Positions 1 to 7,719 of a stretch of 40,539 nt of DNA are shown piece after piece. The notes beneath the pieces are model-generated. The model searched no databases, had not been told where the DNA came from, and was given only the letters and a program-made list of their open reading frames with translations. Location: assembly GCF_016862275.1 (NCBI RefSeq), contig NZ_BOMQ01000048.1, positions 1 to 40,539 on the forward strand, given 5' to 3'. Each line of letters begins with the position of its first letter. Positions within the stretch are counted from its first letter, which is position 1. Made by a program: the position numbers and the translations under genes. The stretch is from Actinoplanes nipponensis (lineage in GTDB: Bacteria > Actinomycetota > Actinomycetes > Mycobacteriales > Micromonosporaceae).

Positions 1-83
1 GGACCCCCCGGGTCCCGCCCTCCGGCCGCCTCGGCCGCGCGGCCGGGGTTCGCGGGTTGCCCGGGCTGCGGAAGAATCGGCCC

Positions 84-584
84 ATGGAACCGACCCCACC
101 GGCCGGCGCGGCCCCGGCCCGCGATCGTGACGCCGCCGGCCGCCCCCGCAACGCCCGGCCCCGCGACGGTCTCGGCCGGCCCCTGCCCAAGGGGATGACG
201 GGCGTGCCCACCACCCCCGATGACCTGGTCCTGCCGCCGGCCGAGGCCCTGCGGGAGGCGCAGCGCCTGCTCGACGCCGGGCGGCCGTTCCACGCCCACG
301 AGGTGCTGGAGGCGACCTGGAAGGCCGCCGGGGAGTCCGAGCGCGAGCTCTGGCGGGGCCTGGCGCAGCTCGCGGTCGGCCTGACCCACGCCCGGCGCGG
401 GAACGCCGAGGGCGCTTCCCGGCTGCTGCGGCGGGCCGCGGACCGGATCGAGGCCTACGCCGCGGCACCGCCGCACGGCGTGCCGGTGGCGGCGCTGGTC
501 GCCTGGGCCCGGGACACGGCCGAGCGCATCGGCCGCGGCGACCGGGTGGACGAGGGAGCGCTGACGCCGGCCCTGCTCGGTTGA
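84..584 (+). CDS. DUF309 family protein
   Basis: This is a 166-residue soluble protein of the DUF309 family, whose biochemical role is not established. The family signature is a helical core with a His/Glu-rich motif, seen here as FHAHEVLEATWK at about residues 69-80 and followed by a second helix RELWRGLAQLAVGLTHARRGN. The first 45 residues are Arg/Pro/Ala-rich and probably disordered. I chose the ATG at 84 because the upstream in-frame start at 57 adds only nine residues of poor coding character. The gene stands alone on the plus strand and is followed by another small plus-strand gene. The family call is confident; no function can be inferred from context. Confidence 0.85.
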   Translation: MEPTPPAGAAPARDRDAAGRPRNARPRDGLGRPLPKGMTGVPTTPDDLVLPPAEALREAQRLLDAGRPFHAHEVLEATWKAAGESERELWRGLAQLAVGLTHARRGNAEGASRLLRRAADRIEAYAAAPPHGVPVAALVAWARDTAERIGRGDRVDEGALTPALLG

Positions 585-675
585 GCGCGCCGGGATCACC
601 CGATCGGACGCTCCCGGCGGGCGGTCCGGGAGCCCGTCCGGACCGCAAATGCGCCGAGCCGCTACGGTTTACGAC

Positions 676-954
676 ATGACGACCTACTCGGGTCCGGCAA
701 CGCTGATTCTCGTCGACGGCGCACGCGTCACCGGCATGGCTTCGCTCGGCACCAACAACCGGGGAAACCTCAACGGGTGGAGCGGCACGTTCCGGCCCAA
801 CGAGGTGAACACGGACATCCGCAACGCGACCGAGGGGCTGCAGCTGGAGCTGCCGTACGACCAGATCGGGGAGGTCACGGTCACCGGGGTCCGCAAGCTG
901 CTCGCCACCCAGGTGCTGATGTCCCTGGTCGGACGCGGTCCCGCCCCGTTCTGA
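676..954 (+). CDS. small conserved hypothetical protein
   Basis: This is a 92-residue protein of unrecognised family. The sequence alternates short beta-type stretches with Gly/Asn turns (ATLILVDGARVTGMASLG, then NLNGWSGTF) and ends in a hydrophobic helix-like tail (LLATQVLMSLVGRG). That pattern suggests a small beta-barrel or beta-sheet domain. It has no signal peptide and no cysteines. I preferred the ATG at 676 to the in-frame ATG at 649, because the conserved-looking part begins at MTTYSGPATL and the nine extra residues are low-information. It is followed by a strong bidirectional hairpin and then by genes on the other strand. I assign no function. Confidence 0.6.
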   Translation: MTTYSGPATLILVDGARVTGMASLGTNNRGNLNGWSGTFRPNEVNTDIRNATEGLQLELPYDQIGEVTVTGVRKLLATQVLMSLVGRGPAPF

Positions 955-965
955 GCCGCCCGGCC

Positions 966-1003
966 ACGACAGCACCCCCGCCGCCCGGTGGGGGTGCTGT
1001 CGT
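966..1003. terminator. bidirectional hairpin terminator
   Basis: A perfect 14-bp inverted repeat (ACGACAGCACCCCC at 966-979, its complement at 990-1003) encloses a 10-nt loop. It lies exactly between the ends of two convergent genes (stops at 954 and 1015), as expected for a shared terminator. There is no long T tract, which is usual for high-GC actinomycetes. Confidence 0.8.
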
Positions 1004-1014
1004 CCCGTGGGAGG

Positions 1015-1458
1015 TCAGTTCCAGTTGTCGACCTTGACGTCGTGCGGGTCGGGTGCCCCCGTGCCGGTCTCGATGAGCGACTTGAGGCTCATCAGGTAGG
1101 TGGCCCACTTCGTGCTGCAGTGGTGCATGAACTCCACCGGCTCCCGCCAGCCCCGGTGGGCGAACAGCACGCCGGTGTAGTCCTGGTCCGGCTCGAGGCG
1201 CCACTCCACCCGGGTGCCGATCCACTCCTCCGGGCCGCCGACCACCTCCCAGGTCACGCGCCGGCCGGCGGCGAGCTCGACCACCTTCATGTCGATGCCG
1301 CCGGGGCCGAACCGGAACTCCAGCACGCCGCCGGGGTCGTCGCCCCGGCCGCGGGTGTCGGTCGTCCACCAGCCGGCCAGCCCCTCGACCGTGGTCAGGG
1401 CGGCGAAGACGGCGGCCGGCGGCGCCTGGACGCCGACCTTGTGCAGGATGTCCACCAT
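1015..1458 (-). CDS. SRPBCC (AHSA1-type) domain protein
   Basis: This is a 147-residue protein of the START/Bet v1-like SRPBCC superfamily, AHSA1 (Aha1 C-terminal) branch. It has the usual opening strand and helix (DILHKVGVQAPPAAVFAALTTVEGLAGWW), a central antiparallel sheet (LEFRFGPGGIDMKVVEL, RVTWEVVGG) and a long C-terminal helix with HHCSTKWATYLMSLKSLIE. Members bind hydrophobic ligands or act as co-chaperone-like modules; the ligand here is unknown. It is the last gene of a three-gene minus-strand operon, 18 bp after the ArsR gene. An ArsR regulator coupled to AHSA1 proteins is a common arrangement in actinomycetes. The regulator probably controls this gene through the operators at 2295-2354. 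Confidence 0.85.
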   Translation of the reverse strand: MVDILHKVGVQAPPAAVFAALTTVEGLAGWWTTDTRGRGDDPGGVLEFRFGPGGIDMKVVELAAGRRVTWEVVGGPEEWIGTRVEWRLEPDQDYTGVLFAHRGWREPVEFMHHCSTKWATYLMSLKSLIETGTGAPDPHDVKVDNWN

Positions 1459-1476
1459 GGGATCTCCCCTCTCGGT

Positions 1477-1833
1477 TCAGTTCGGTCGATCGGTCGTGTC
1501 CCGGGCGCGCTGCACGGCCTCGGCGATCCGCTGGATCCGCCGGAGCCGGGCGTCCCACGCCGCGCCCACCGAGGACAGCTGGGCCACGGCGCGGGCCAGC
1601 TGGACCTCGTCCACCCGGTAGCGCCGTTCCCGCCCGGCCGGCGCGGCGCGCACCAGGCCGACCCGGTCGAGCACGCCGAGGTGTTTCGCGATGGCCTGCC
1701 GGGTCACCGGCAGCTGCTCGCTGAGGCTGGTGGCGGTGCCGTCGCCGGCCGCCAGCAGCAGGTCGAGCAGCCGCCGGCGGGTCGGGTCGCCGACCGCGGA
1801 CCACAGGTCGTCGTCGACGGCGGCCGTGGTCAC
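1477..1833 (-). CDS. ArsR-family transcriptional regulator
   Basis: This is a 118-residue winged-helix repressor of the ArsR/SmtB superfamily. The wHTH spans about residues 9-85 (LWSAVGDPTRRRLLDLLLAAG, then TSLSEQLPVTRQAIAKHLGVLDRVGLV, then the wing with GRERRYRVDEVQL). The recognition helix is VTRQAIAKHLGVL. No Cys/His metal-binding cluster (such as ELCVCDL) is present, so it belongs to the non-metal ArsR branch that travels with SRPBCC genes. Its start overlaps the stop of the upstream SRPBCC gene by 4 bp (ATGA), which implies translational coupling. It probably represses its own operon by binding the two GCAAC-N5-GTTGC palindromes upstream. Confidence 0.92.
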   Translation of the reverse strand: MTTAAVDDDLWSAVGDPTRRRLLDLLLAAGDGTATSLSEQLPVTRQAIAKHLGVLDRVGLVRAAPAGRERRYRVDEVQLARAVAQLSSVGAAWDARLRRIQRIAEAVQRARDTTDRPN

Positions 1834-2279
1834 CGCGCCGACACCAGCCGGGCGAGGTAGTCACCCAGCCGGGGGACGAACGTGTCCCAGCCGGCGACGT
1901 GGTCGCGGTAGTAGTCGGCGACCTTGGCCGCCTCCCAGCCCATCTCCCGGAAGCCGGTCTCGGTCAGCCGGATCCGGGTGCCCCGCCCGGCCGGGGTCAG
2001 CTCGAAGGTGATCAGCAGCGAGCGCGGGTCGTCGAGCCGGCCCTCCGGGTGGCACCAGCGGAACGAGAACAGCCGGGGCGGCTCGACGTCCACCACGACG
2101 ATGGGCGCGACCTGGGCCCGGTCGCCCCAGATCAGCTCGCCGGCCGCGCCCGGGGTGGCGTCCAGCTCGGCGTCGTCGGTCCACCACTGGGAGATGTGCT
2201 CGGGGCGGCTGACCACCTCGAAGACCACCTCGGGGGTGGCGTCGACGTGGATCTCGCGCTCGATGCTGCCGTACTCCAT
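1830..2279 (-). CDS. SRPBCC (AHSA1-type) domain protein
   Basis: This is a 149-residue SRPBCC/AHSA1 domain protein and the first gene of the operon with ArsR. The domain fills the chain: IEREIHVDATPEVVFEVVS (strand 1 and first helix), ISQWWTDDAELDATPG, GELIWGD, APIVVVDVEPPRLFSFRW, LLITFELTPAGRGTRIRLTETGF, and a final helix with AGWDTFVPRLGDYLARLV. It resembles its operon partner at 1015-1458 in fold but is clearly diverged, so the two are paralogues rather than a recent duplication. The ligand is unknown. Expression is probably controlled by the ArsR protein through the palindromes that end 16 bp upstream of its start codon. Confidence 0.87.
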   Translation of the reverse strand: MEYGSIEREIHVDATPEVVFEVVSRPEHISQWWTDDAELDATPGAAGELIWGDRAQVAPIVVVDVEPPRLFSFRWCHPEGRLDDPRSLLITFELTPAGRGTRIRLTETGFREMGWEAAKVADYYRDHVAGWDTFVPRLGDYLARLVSAR

Positions 2280-2294
2280 GCCCTGCCTCCATGC

Positions 2295-2354
2295 GCAACG
2301 TTTGGTTGCACATGACGGTAGTCGCCGGGGGGCGCTTGCGCAACCTTCGGTTGC
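2295..2354. promoter_or_regulatory. tandem palindromic operator (ArsR-type)
   Basis: Two near-identical inverted repeats sit just upstream of the SRPBCC-ArsR-SRPBCC operon: GCAACGTTTGGTTGC at 2295-2309 and GCAACCTTCGGTTGC at 2340-2354. Both are preceded by TGC, and their centres are 45 bp apart, about four helical turns. The second has perfect 6-bp arms and the first has one mismatch. Position and symmetry fit an autoregulatory operator for the ArsR protein; binding itself is inferred. Confidence 0.75.
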
Positions 2355-2372
2355 GTTTCGGGGCGGCGGGCC

Positions 2373-2735
2373 TCAGATGTTGCTCAGGCCGACGTACTTG
2401 GGCACCTCGCGGCGCAGCTGCTCCTGGATCTCCCGGGCCTCGCCGGGCGGCACCGCGCGCAGGCAGGCCGGCAGCCCCCGCAGCACCGCCTCCAGGTCCA
2501 GAGCCCGGTTCGCGTTGTGGTGGTAGTAGCGCAGCTCGGCCACGAAGTCGGCCATGAGCAGGGTCGCCTTGTCGGGGTTCTCCCGCCACAACCAGGTGAA
2601 CACGGCGCCGAACGCGTCACCGAGCAGCGCCACCGACCCGGGCTCGAAGTGCTCGAGCGTCAGCTCGGCCTCGTAGAACACGAGCCCGACCAGCAACTGG
2701 TCGAGAATGTGCTCGGGTATCTCGCGGGTGTGCAC
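2373..2735 (-). CDS. hypothetical protein
   Basis: This is a 120-residue all-helical soluble protein that I do not recognise. Readable features are an amphipathic, acidic N-terminal half (IPEHILDQLLVGLVFYEAELTL), an aromatic helix (FGAVFTWLWRENP), a YYHHNANRALDLEAVL segment, and a C-terminal REIQEQLRREVPKYVGLSNI. I chose the GTG at 2735 because GAGAGG lies about 8 bases upstream on the minus strand; an in-frame ATG at 2813 lacks this. Codon use is typical of the window. It is the last gene before the ArsR operon promoter and is separated by 182 bp from the membrane-protein gene upstream, so it may have its own promoter. Confidence 0.65.
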   Translation of the reverse strand: MHTREIPEHILDQLLVGLVFYEAELTLEHFEPGSVALLGDAFGAVFTWLWRENPDKATLLMADFVAELRYYHHNANRALDLEAVLRGLPACLRAVPPGEAREIQEQLRREVPKYVGLSNI

Positions 2736-2917
2736 AGAAGCATCCTCTCTTCTCCGGGCCACCCCCGGTGAGGCCGGGCACACGGCTCGTTCTGTCGGAT
2801 CGATGCCTGACATTGCCGCCGAGGACGGGTAGGACGGGCACGACCGTCGATCCCCGGCCGCTCCCCCGCGGGCGTCCCCGGCCGCGGCGCGCACGGTGAT
2901 GCGCTGACCGGAACGCC

Positions 2918-4315
2918 TCACCGCGGCGCGCGCAGCGGCGCACCGGCCTCCGGCCGGCGGCGTCTTGCCGCGCCCTGCCGGGGAATCGCCGGCGGCCGCC
3001 CGGCCGCCGGCGACGCGGCCTCCGGCGATGCGGCCGCCGGGGGCGCAGGCGCCGGCGACGCGGCCGCCGGCGGCGCGGGCACCGGCGACTCCGCCCCCGG
3101 CGGTACTGGCGCCGCTGGTCCAGGCGTCGCCGGCCACCGACCGGTCGCGAGCGCCGCCGCGTAGCCGAACGCGCAGGCCACCGGCAGCCAGATCGGCGCC
3201 ATCATCCGGTCGAACTCGGAGTCGACCGGGTGGGCCACCAGCATCAGGATCCCGGTCAGGCCGGTGAGGATCCACAGTGCCGCGACCGGGCGCATCCGCA
3301 GCACGAGCACCGCGGCGGCGAACAGGAAGGCCACGACCATGGCCGGACCGGCCCACTCGGCGGCCAGCCGCGAGGGCCAGAAGTCGAGGTTGCGCCCGAT
3401 CAGCCAGCCGATCGGGTCGGGCACGTCCGCCCGCTGCTTGAAGTGTCGCGTGGCGAAGTCCTGGATCGTCTCGTTCAGCCCGGGCAGGCGCAGCGTCCAG
3501 GCGGCGATCTGCCAGCCCAGCACCGCCAGCAGACCGGCCGCGGCGATCGTCACGGCCGGCCACCGCGGCCGGCGGCCGGGCAGCGCGAGCAGGCCGGCGG
3601 CCGACAGGATCAGGGCCATCGCCATCCCGCTGGCCGAGCGGACCAGGAACAGCCAGACCAGCGCGACCAGGATGACCGGCAGGCCGAGCCGGCGACCCCG
3701 CAGCAGCAGCGTGGCGCCCAGCACGACCGCCAGGTAGCCGGCCAGGGTCCCGCTCTCGGTCAGCATGCGGCTCATCCAGAAGCCCGCCGGCAGGACGAAC
3801 AGGGCGACCACGGCCAGCACCCCGGCGGACCGCAGGCCGCTGGCCAGCCAGACCGCCAGGTACGCCAGCGCGGCCGCGAGCAGCGCCAGCACCATGGTCG
3901 CGGCCATCATGCCCCGCCACAGCCCCAGCGTGGCGACGAACGGGGCGGCGAACAGCGGGTACCCCGGGCGGCTGTCGAAGATGGCGACGTAGCGCGGGGA
4001 GTACCCCCCGGTCCGGTAGCCGCGGCAGGTGGGCTCGGCCCGCCTGGCCCGCAGCGAGCGGTTGATGTCCCGGCACAACTGGCGGCTGGCGGCCCGGGCG
4101 GCCTCGCCCGCGTCCACCCCGGTGAAGATCAGCGCCTGCCGCATGTACCAGTAGCTGTCCCCGGAGGCGACCCGCCGGGGGTCGTCGTACCGGGCGAGGA
4201 AGAGCAGCGCGGCGATCGCCACCACCAGCAGCAGCCAGGCCGTCTCGACCAGTCCCCGCCGGGCGCGCGGGCCCCACGGTCGCGCCCCGGCGGGCCGAAC
4301 GTCTTGCGTGTCCAC
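2918..4315 (-). CDS. polytopic membrane protein, possible GT-C type glycosyltransferase
   Basis: This is a 465-residue integral membrane protein with about ten hydrophobic segments (for example TAWLLLVVAIAALLFLA near residue 30 and VAALWILTGLTGILMLVA near 360). The first long external loop starts SGDSYWYMRQALIFTG and includes paired cysteines (QLCRDINRS and TCRGYRTGGYSPRYVAIFDSRPGYPLF). An acidic residue in the first external loop and this topology are typical of GT-C glycosyltransferases that use polyprenyl-phosphate sugars, but I see no decisive family motif. The C-terminal 80 residues are an Ala/Pro-rich low-complexity tail of repeated PPAAASPAPA units. The gene is apparently monocistronic. 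The membrane call is certain; the enzymatic role is a guess. Confidence 0.75.
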   Translation of the reverse strand: MDTQDVRPAGARPWGPRARRGLVETAWLLLVVAIAALLFLARYDDPRRVASGDSYWYMRQALIFTGVDAGEAARAASRQLCRDINRSLRARRAEPTCRGYRTGGYSPRYVAIFDSRPGYPLFAAPFVATLGLWRGMMAATMVLALLAAALAYLAVWLASGLRSAGVLAVVALFVLPAGFWMSRMLTESGTLAGYLAVVLGATLLLRGRRLGLPVILVALVWLFLVRSASGMAMALILSAAGLLALPGRRPRWPAVTIAAAGLLAVLGWQIAAWTLRLPGLNETIQDFATRHFKQRADVPDPIGWLIGRNLDFWPSRLAAEWAGPAMVVAFLFAAAVLVLRMRPVAALWILTGLTGILMLVAHPVDSEFDRMMAPIWLPVACAFGYAAALATGRWPATPGPAAPVPPGAESPVPAPPAAASPAPAPPAAASPEAASPAAGRPPAIPRQGAARRRRPEAGAPLRAPR

Positions 4316-4478
4316 GTGTGCACTCGATCCCCGCGATGGAGCCTGCGTGTCCGTCTACGGTCACCCTGACTCCCCCTAGACGCCCAGGTGACCGGTGCCG
4401 GGCGACAGCAGGGGCACAAATTCGCACCGCCGGCCCGGCCGTTGCCCTCCCGGCGCGGCGACGGTCCATAGTGGTGCG

Positions 4479-5232
4479 GTGCCGCAGGGTCTGACGTAGG
4501 CCGGCGCGGTCAAGCTCCCGGGCGGCTCGGGCCCGCTGGTCTCGTTGGCGGACAACCCGCTCGGCGGCGCGCTCAGCCTGGCCACGGCCGGCGGCAGCGA
4601 CGTCGCGCTCAGCCTCTTCGACGCCAAGGGCGAGGCGATCCGGCTCGGCCACCTGGTGGCCGGCCGGCTCACCGAGACGGTACGCGGCCTGGGCCGCTAC
4701 GACCTCCGCGCTGGACGACGATCCGGCCGCCCTGCTGCACGCCTACGACCGGGCGGCCCGCGCGGTGTCCGCCGCCGCGTGGGGACCGGCCGGCGCCCGC
4801 ACCGGGTCGCCCGGGCCGGCCATCCGGTTGGTGCTGCGCTCGCTGGCCACCGACGCCCACCGGCTGCCGTCGGCCGACGTGCTGCGGCTGGTCCGGCTGA
4901 TCCGCGCGAGCAGCCGGTTCGACGACGCCGAGCACCTGCCGGCCGCCGTCGAGTGCCTGCTGGCGGACCCCACGCCGTTCGCCGACGAGCGGGACCTGCT
5001 GAGCGGCGAGCTGCTGGCCGACGCGGCGCCGGTGATCCGCGGGCTATCCCCGCAGGGGTGCCTGAGCCTGCTGACCGCGCTGGCGTACGCCCGCACCGTC
5101 GCCCTGGCGACGATCCTGGCTGCGATCGACGAGCGGCTGGCCGCCCCGGACGTGCGCGACCGGATCCGGACCGATCCCGACCTGGCCGTCCGCCTGGCCG
5201 ACGCCCGCGACCGGCTGCGGCCGTCGTCCTGA
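4479..5232 (+). pseudogene. frameshifted gene remnant, unrecognised family
   Basis: Two coding-quality segments lie in different frames. Segment one reads VPQGLT, a TAG stop at 4497-4499, then AGAVKLPGGSGPLVSLADNP and onward to GLGRYDL at about 4706. Segment two continues in another frame as SALDDDPAALLHAYDRAARA and runs through a helical domain to the stop at 5232. G/C at third positions is strong before the junction in the first frame and after it in the second, which places the frameshift at about 4704-4710. The intact product would have been about 250 residues: a beta-rich N-terminal part and a helical C-terminal part. I do not recognise the family. A GTG at 4765 could still allow translation of 155 residues. 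A sequencing error could explain the shift, but not the additional stop. Confidence 0.5.
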
Positions 5233-5251
5233 GCCCCGGCGCCGGCGGGGG

Positions 5252-6442
5252 TCAGCCGCGTCGCAGCCAGTGGTCCAGCCAGGCGAACGCCTCCTCCTGC
5301 ATCTCCCGGACGAAGACGTGGCCGAGGCCGGGCCAGATCCGGGTGCTGAGCCGGTGCTGCGCGCGCCGGTCGGCCCAGACCGCGCGCATCTTGGCGTACG
5401 CGGCCGCCACGCCCTCGGCCGGGAACAGCGGGTCGGCCTCGCCGTCGAACAGCATCATCGGCCGCGGCGCGGCGATGCCGGCCACGTCCGGGATGTCGAG
5501 GTAGCGGGCCAGGCCGGGGTGCAGCATGAAGAACGCCGACTGGCCGCGCAGCGTGTTGTTGCCCGCGACCATCATCTCCCTCAGCCCGGTCATCCAGCAG
5601 GCCGACACGGTCGCCGCGATGTGGTCCGACAGCGCCGCGACCTGCCATGCCCGGTAGCCGCCCAGGGAGAAGCCGACCGCCGCGATCCGGCGCTCGTCCA
5701 CCTCGGGCAGCGACGCCAGCATGGCGGCGGCCCGGACGTCCTCGCGGGCCATCAGCCCGGACAGCGACGACCCCAGGTTGAACAGGTTGCCGGCCAGCGC
5801 CTGCTGCCCCTCGTACGTGAGGCCGCCGCGGTCGCCCCAGCCCAACCCGTCCACGGCGAGCACCGCGTACCCGCGGGCGGCCAGCTCGTTGCCGATGAAC
5901 CGGCCGCTGAAGTAGCGCTGCGCCCAGGCCTGCGCCGACGCCCGGCGGGTGTCGTCGTACCAGGGCTCGATCAGCTTCTCCTTGCCGATGTCGAACCGGG
6001 CCCCGTGATCGTGCAGCGCCAGCACGGCGGGGAACGGGCCGGGCCCGTCCGGGACCAGCAGGATTGCCCGTACCCGGCTGTGGCCGGTGACGTTGAACAG
6101 CACCTGCCGCTGCCGGTAGCCGTCCCGCGGTTGCTCATCGATGATCTCGACGTCGAAGGCGGAGTCGTCGCGCGGCTGCCACAACAGCTCCTCGACCTTG
6201 GCCCGGGCCAGCCGCCGCCAGGCCCGCCAGCCCAGGTCGCGGTGGTGGGGCCAGGCCAGCGGGAAGTCCAGCTCGGCCTTGAGCCGCTCGGCGAAGACCG
6301 GCAGGGCGCCGTCGACGACCCCGGGACTCTCGAACCCGGGCCCGGGCGCGCCGAGGGATCCGGGAGACGCGGCGGCCGGCGCCGGCAGGTGGCCCGAGGC
6401 CAGGGCGAGAGGGGGCAACGTGACGAACGCGCGCCGCTTCAT
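5252..6442 (-). CDS. secreted alpha/beta hydrolase (acetyl-esterase/dienelactone hydrolase-like)
   Basis: This is a 396-residue exported hydrolase. Residues 1-25 (MKRRAFVTLPPLALASGHLP...) form a signal peptide. The catalytic fold follows: oxyanion region LALHDHGARFD, nucleophile elbow GFSLGGYRAW (Ser), acid loop MLFDGEADPLFP (Asp) and base GLGHVFVREM (His). The overall pattern (long N-terminal segment, HDHGARFDIGKEK, GWGDRG) matches large secreted hydrolases of the Abhydrolase_7/acetyl xylan esterase-like group. The substrate is unknown but could be an acylated carbohydrate, given the polysaccharide genes nearby. The ATG at 6442 is preceded by GGGGAA at an ideal distance, so in-frame sequence upstream is excluded. 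It is transcribed alone; its stop lies 19 bp from the end of the convergent remnant. Confidence 0.85.
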   Translation of the reverse strand: MKRRAFVTLPPLALASGHLPAPAAASPGSLGAPGPGFESPGVVDGALPVFAERLKAELDFPLAWPHHRDLGWRAWRRLARAKVEELLWQPRDDSAFDVEIIDEQPRDGYRQRQVLFNVTGHSRVRAILLVPDGPGPFPAVLALHDHGARFDIGKEKLIEPWYDDTRRASAQAWAQRYFSGRFIGNELAARGYAVLAVDGLGWGDRGGLTYEGQQALAGNLFNLGSSLSGLMAREDVRAAAMLASLPEVDERRIAAVGFSLGGYRAWQVAALSDHIAATVSACWMTGLREMMVAGNNTLRGQSAFFMLHPGLARYLDIPDVAGIAAPRPMMLFDGEADPLFPAEGVAAAYAKMRAVWADRRAQHRLSTRIWPGLGHVFVREMQEEAFAWLDHWLRRG

Positions 6443-6502
6443 ACATTCCCCTTTGTCGATGGATATCGACCGTAGGAGCAGCCGTCGGGCCCTGTCAAAC
6501 AG

Positions 6503-6540
6503 CCGTGGGCGCGACGGCGGCTCCGCCGTCGCGCCCACGG
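6503..6540 (-). terminator. strong hairpin terminator
   Basis: A perfect 18-bp inverted repeat (CCGTGGGCGCGACGGCGG at 6503-6520, complement at 6523-6540) sits 20 bp beyond the stop of the small membrane protein gene at 6561. The almost loopless perfect stem is typical of actinomycete intrinsic terminators. It separates that gene from the hydrolase gene downstream on the same strand. Confidence 0.8.
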
Positions 6541-6560
6541 GGCGCCACCGTTCAGGTCGC

Positions 6561-6860
6561 TCAGCGCGTACGCGGGTCCACGTCGTTGCTGCGGCTGCCG
6601 GCCTTGGCCAGGCCCCGGCTGACCAGGTAGCCGATGGTGAGCAGCGTGATGAACCACCACGCCTTGTCGGCGGCGAAGTAGTCGCCGCCGTCGTTGGCGG
6701 CGCCGTCACCCACCGTGTACGAGGCGATCAGCACGCCGATGACGGCGGCGAGGTAGACGAACAGCTCGGTGGTCTTGAACGACGGCTTGGTCTCCTCGCC
6801 GCGGAACCGGTTGTGCTTCACGTCGACGGTGTCGTTGTGCGTGTGGGTGCTCGTAGCCAT
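6561..6860 (-). CDS. small two-helix membrane protein
   Basis: This is a 99-residue protein with a His/Asp-rich cytosolic N-terminus (TSTHTHNDTVDVKHNRFRGEETKPS) and two transmembrane helices at about residues 30-49 (ELFVYLAAVIGVLIASYTVG) and 68-86 (AWWFITLLTIGYLVSRGLA), joined by a short Gly/Asp loop (GDGAANDGGDYFAADK). Proteins of this type are widespread and uncharacterised in actinomycetes. The ATG at 6860 is preceded by GGAGGAAA. The gene has its own upstream region of about 100 bp and a strong terminator downstream, so it is a single-gene unit. No enzymatic motif is present; a role in membrane or stress physiology would be speculation. Confidence 0.8.
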   Translation of the reverse strand: MATSTHTHNDTVDVKHNRFRGEETKPSFKTTELFVYLAAVIGVLIASYTVGDGAANDGGDYFAADKAWWFITLLTIGYLVSRGLAKAGSRSNDVDPRTR

Positions 6861-6983
6861 GGTCTATTTCCTCCAGGGGGTCACATTTCGGGCCGCCTTG
6901 CGCGGCGAGCGAGGGGTACCCGGCGCCGCCGGGGCCAATCGGTGTTCCCAGGAAGTTTTCAGATCGTTACCAGCTTCGGCCGG

Positions 6984-7712
6984 TCACCAATCGTGACGGC
7001 CGGCGTCGCGGACCCGTGAGGTCGCGGGGCCGCTGGCCCGGTGCTGGTCGGCGCCGGCGCTGGTGTGGCGGGTGTCGCCGTGGCCGCCGTGCCAGTCGAG
7101 GACCAGCATGCAGGCGTCGTCGGGCAGCGTGCCGTCGGGCCGGCGACCTCCAGGATGAGATCGCCCAGCACCCGGACCAGCTCCCGGGGGTGCAGCTCCC
7201 GGAGATCGGCCAGGTGCGTGGGCAGGTCCAGCGCCGCGGCGCCCCGCTCCAGCATGCCGTCGGTGAGCAGCACCAGGCGGTCCCCGGGCCGCAGGTCCAC
7301 CCGGGCGGTCCGGAACGGCCGGTCCCGGAGCAGGCCGAACGGCCGGTTGACGGTCAGCGCCGGCGACCGCGTCACTCCCCCGCGGACCAGCAGCGGGGTG
7401 GGGTGCCCGGCGTTGACGACGGCGAGCATCCCGGTGCGCAGGTCGAGCCGGCCGAGAATCCCGGTGACGAAGGCGGCCCGGTCGGGCGCGTTGTCGTAGA
7501 GCGCCCGGTTGGCCGCCTCGGCCTGCTCGATCAGCGTGCCGCCGCGGCGGCGGGCGTTGCGCGGTCCACCGACGCAGAGGGTCGCCGCGAGCGCGCTGTG
7601 GACCCCGGGCCCTCTCCACGGCGGCCAGCACGTCGGCGAGCTCCCTGCCGTCCGTCCGGTCCGAGGTCACGCGCTGGAGCATGGACGCGACCGCCCGGCC
7701 CCCGGTCAGCAC
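6984..7712 (-). pseudogene. SpoIIE/PP2C-type serine phosphatase, frameshifted and truncated
   Basis: The phosphatase core can be read only by switching frames. One frame gives VHSALAATLCVGGPRNARRR, TLIEQAEAANRALYDNAP, LGRLDLRTGMLAVVNAGHP, then RVDLRPGDRLVLLTDGMLER and VLGDLILEVAGP. At about 7137-7141 one C is missing from a C run, and the ending PDGTLPDDACMLVLDWHG continues in a different frame. That ending holds the DD metal-binding motif that closes these domains. The other end of the domain is also in another frame (shift at about 7600-7630). The N-terminal part, with its usual sensor domain and first metal-binding Asp, is absent. Family members dephosphorylate anti-anti-sigma factors. The first upstream gene begins 8 bp away, so the lost part is not nearby. 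Confidence 0.75.
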
Positions 7713-7719
7713 GCGGGGG

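Noticed and set aside
3230..4369. A 379-codon plus-strand open frame opposite the membrane protein
   Set aside because: Its Gln/Pro/Arg-rich product is the complement of a hydrophobic membrane protein with good codon use; no ribosome site or family signal.
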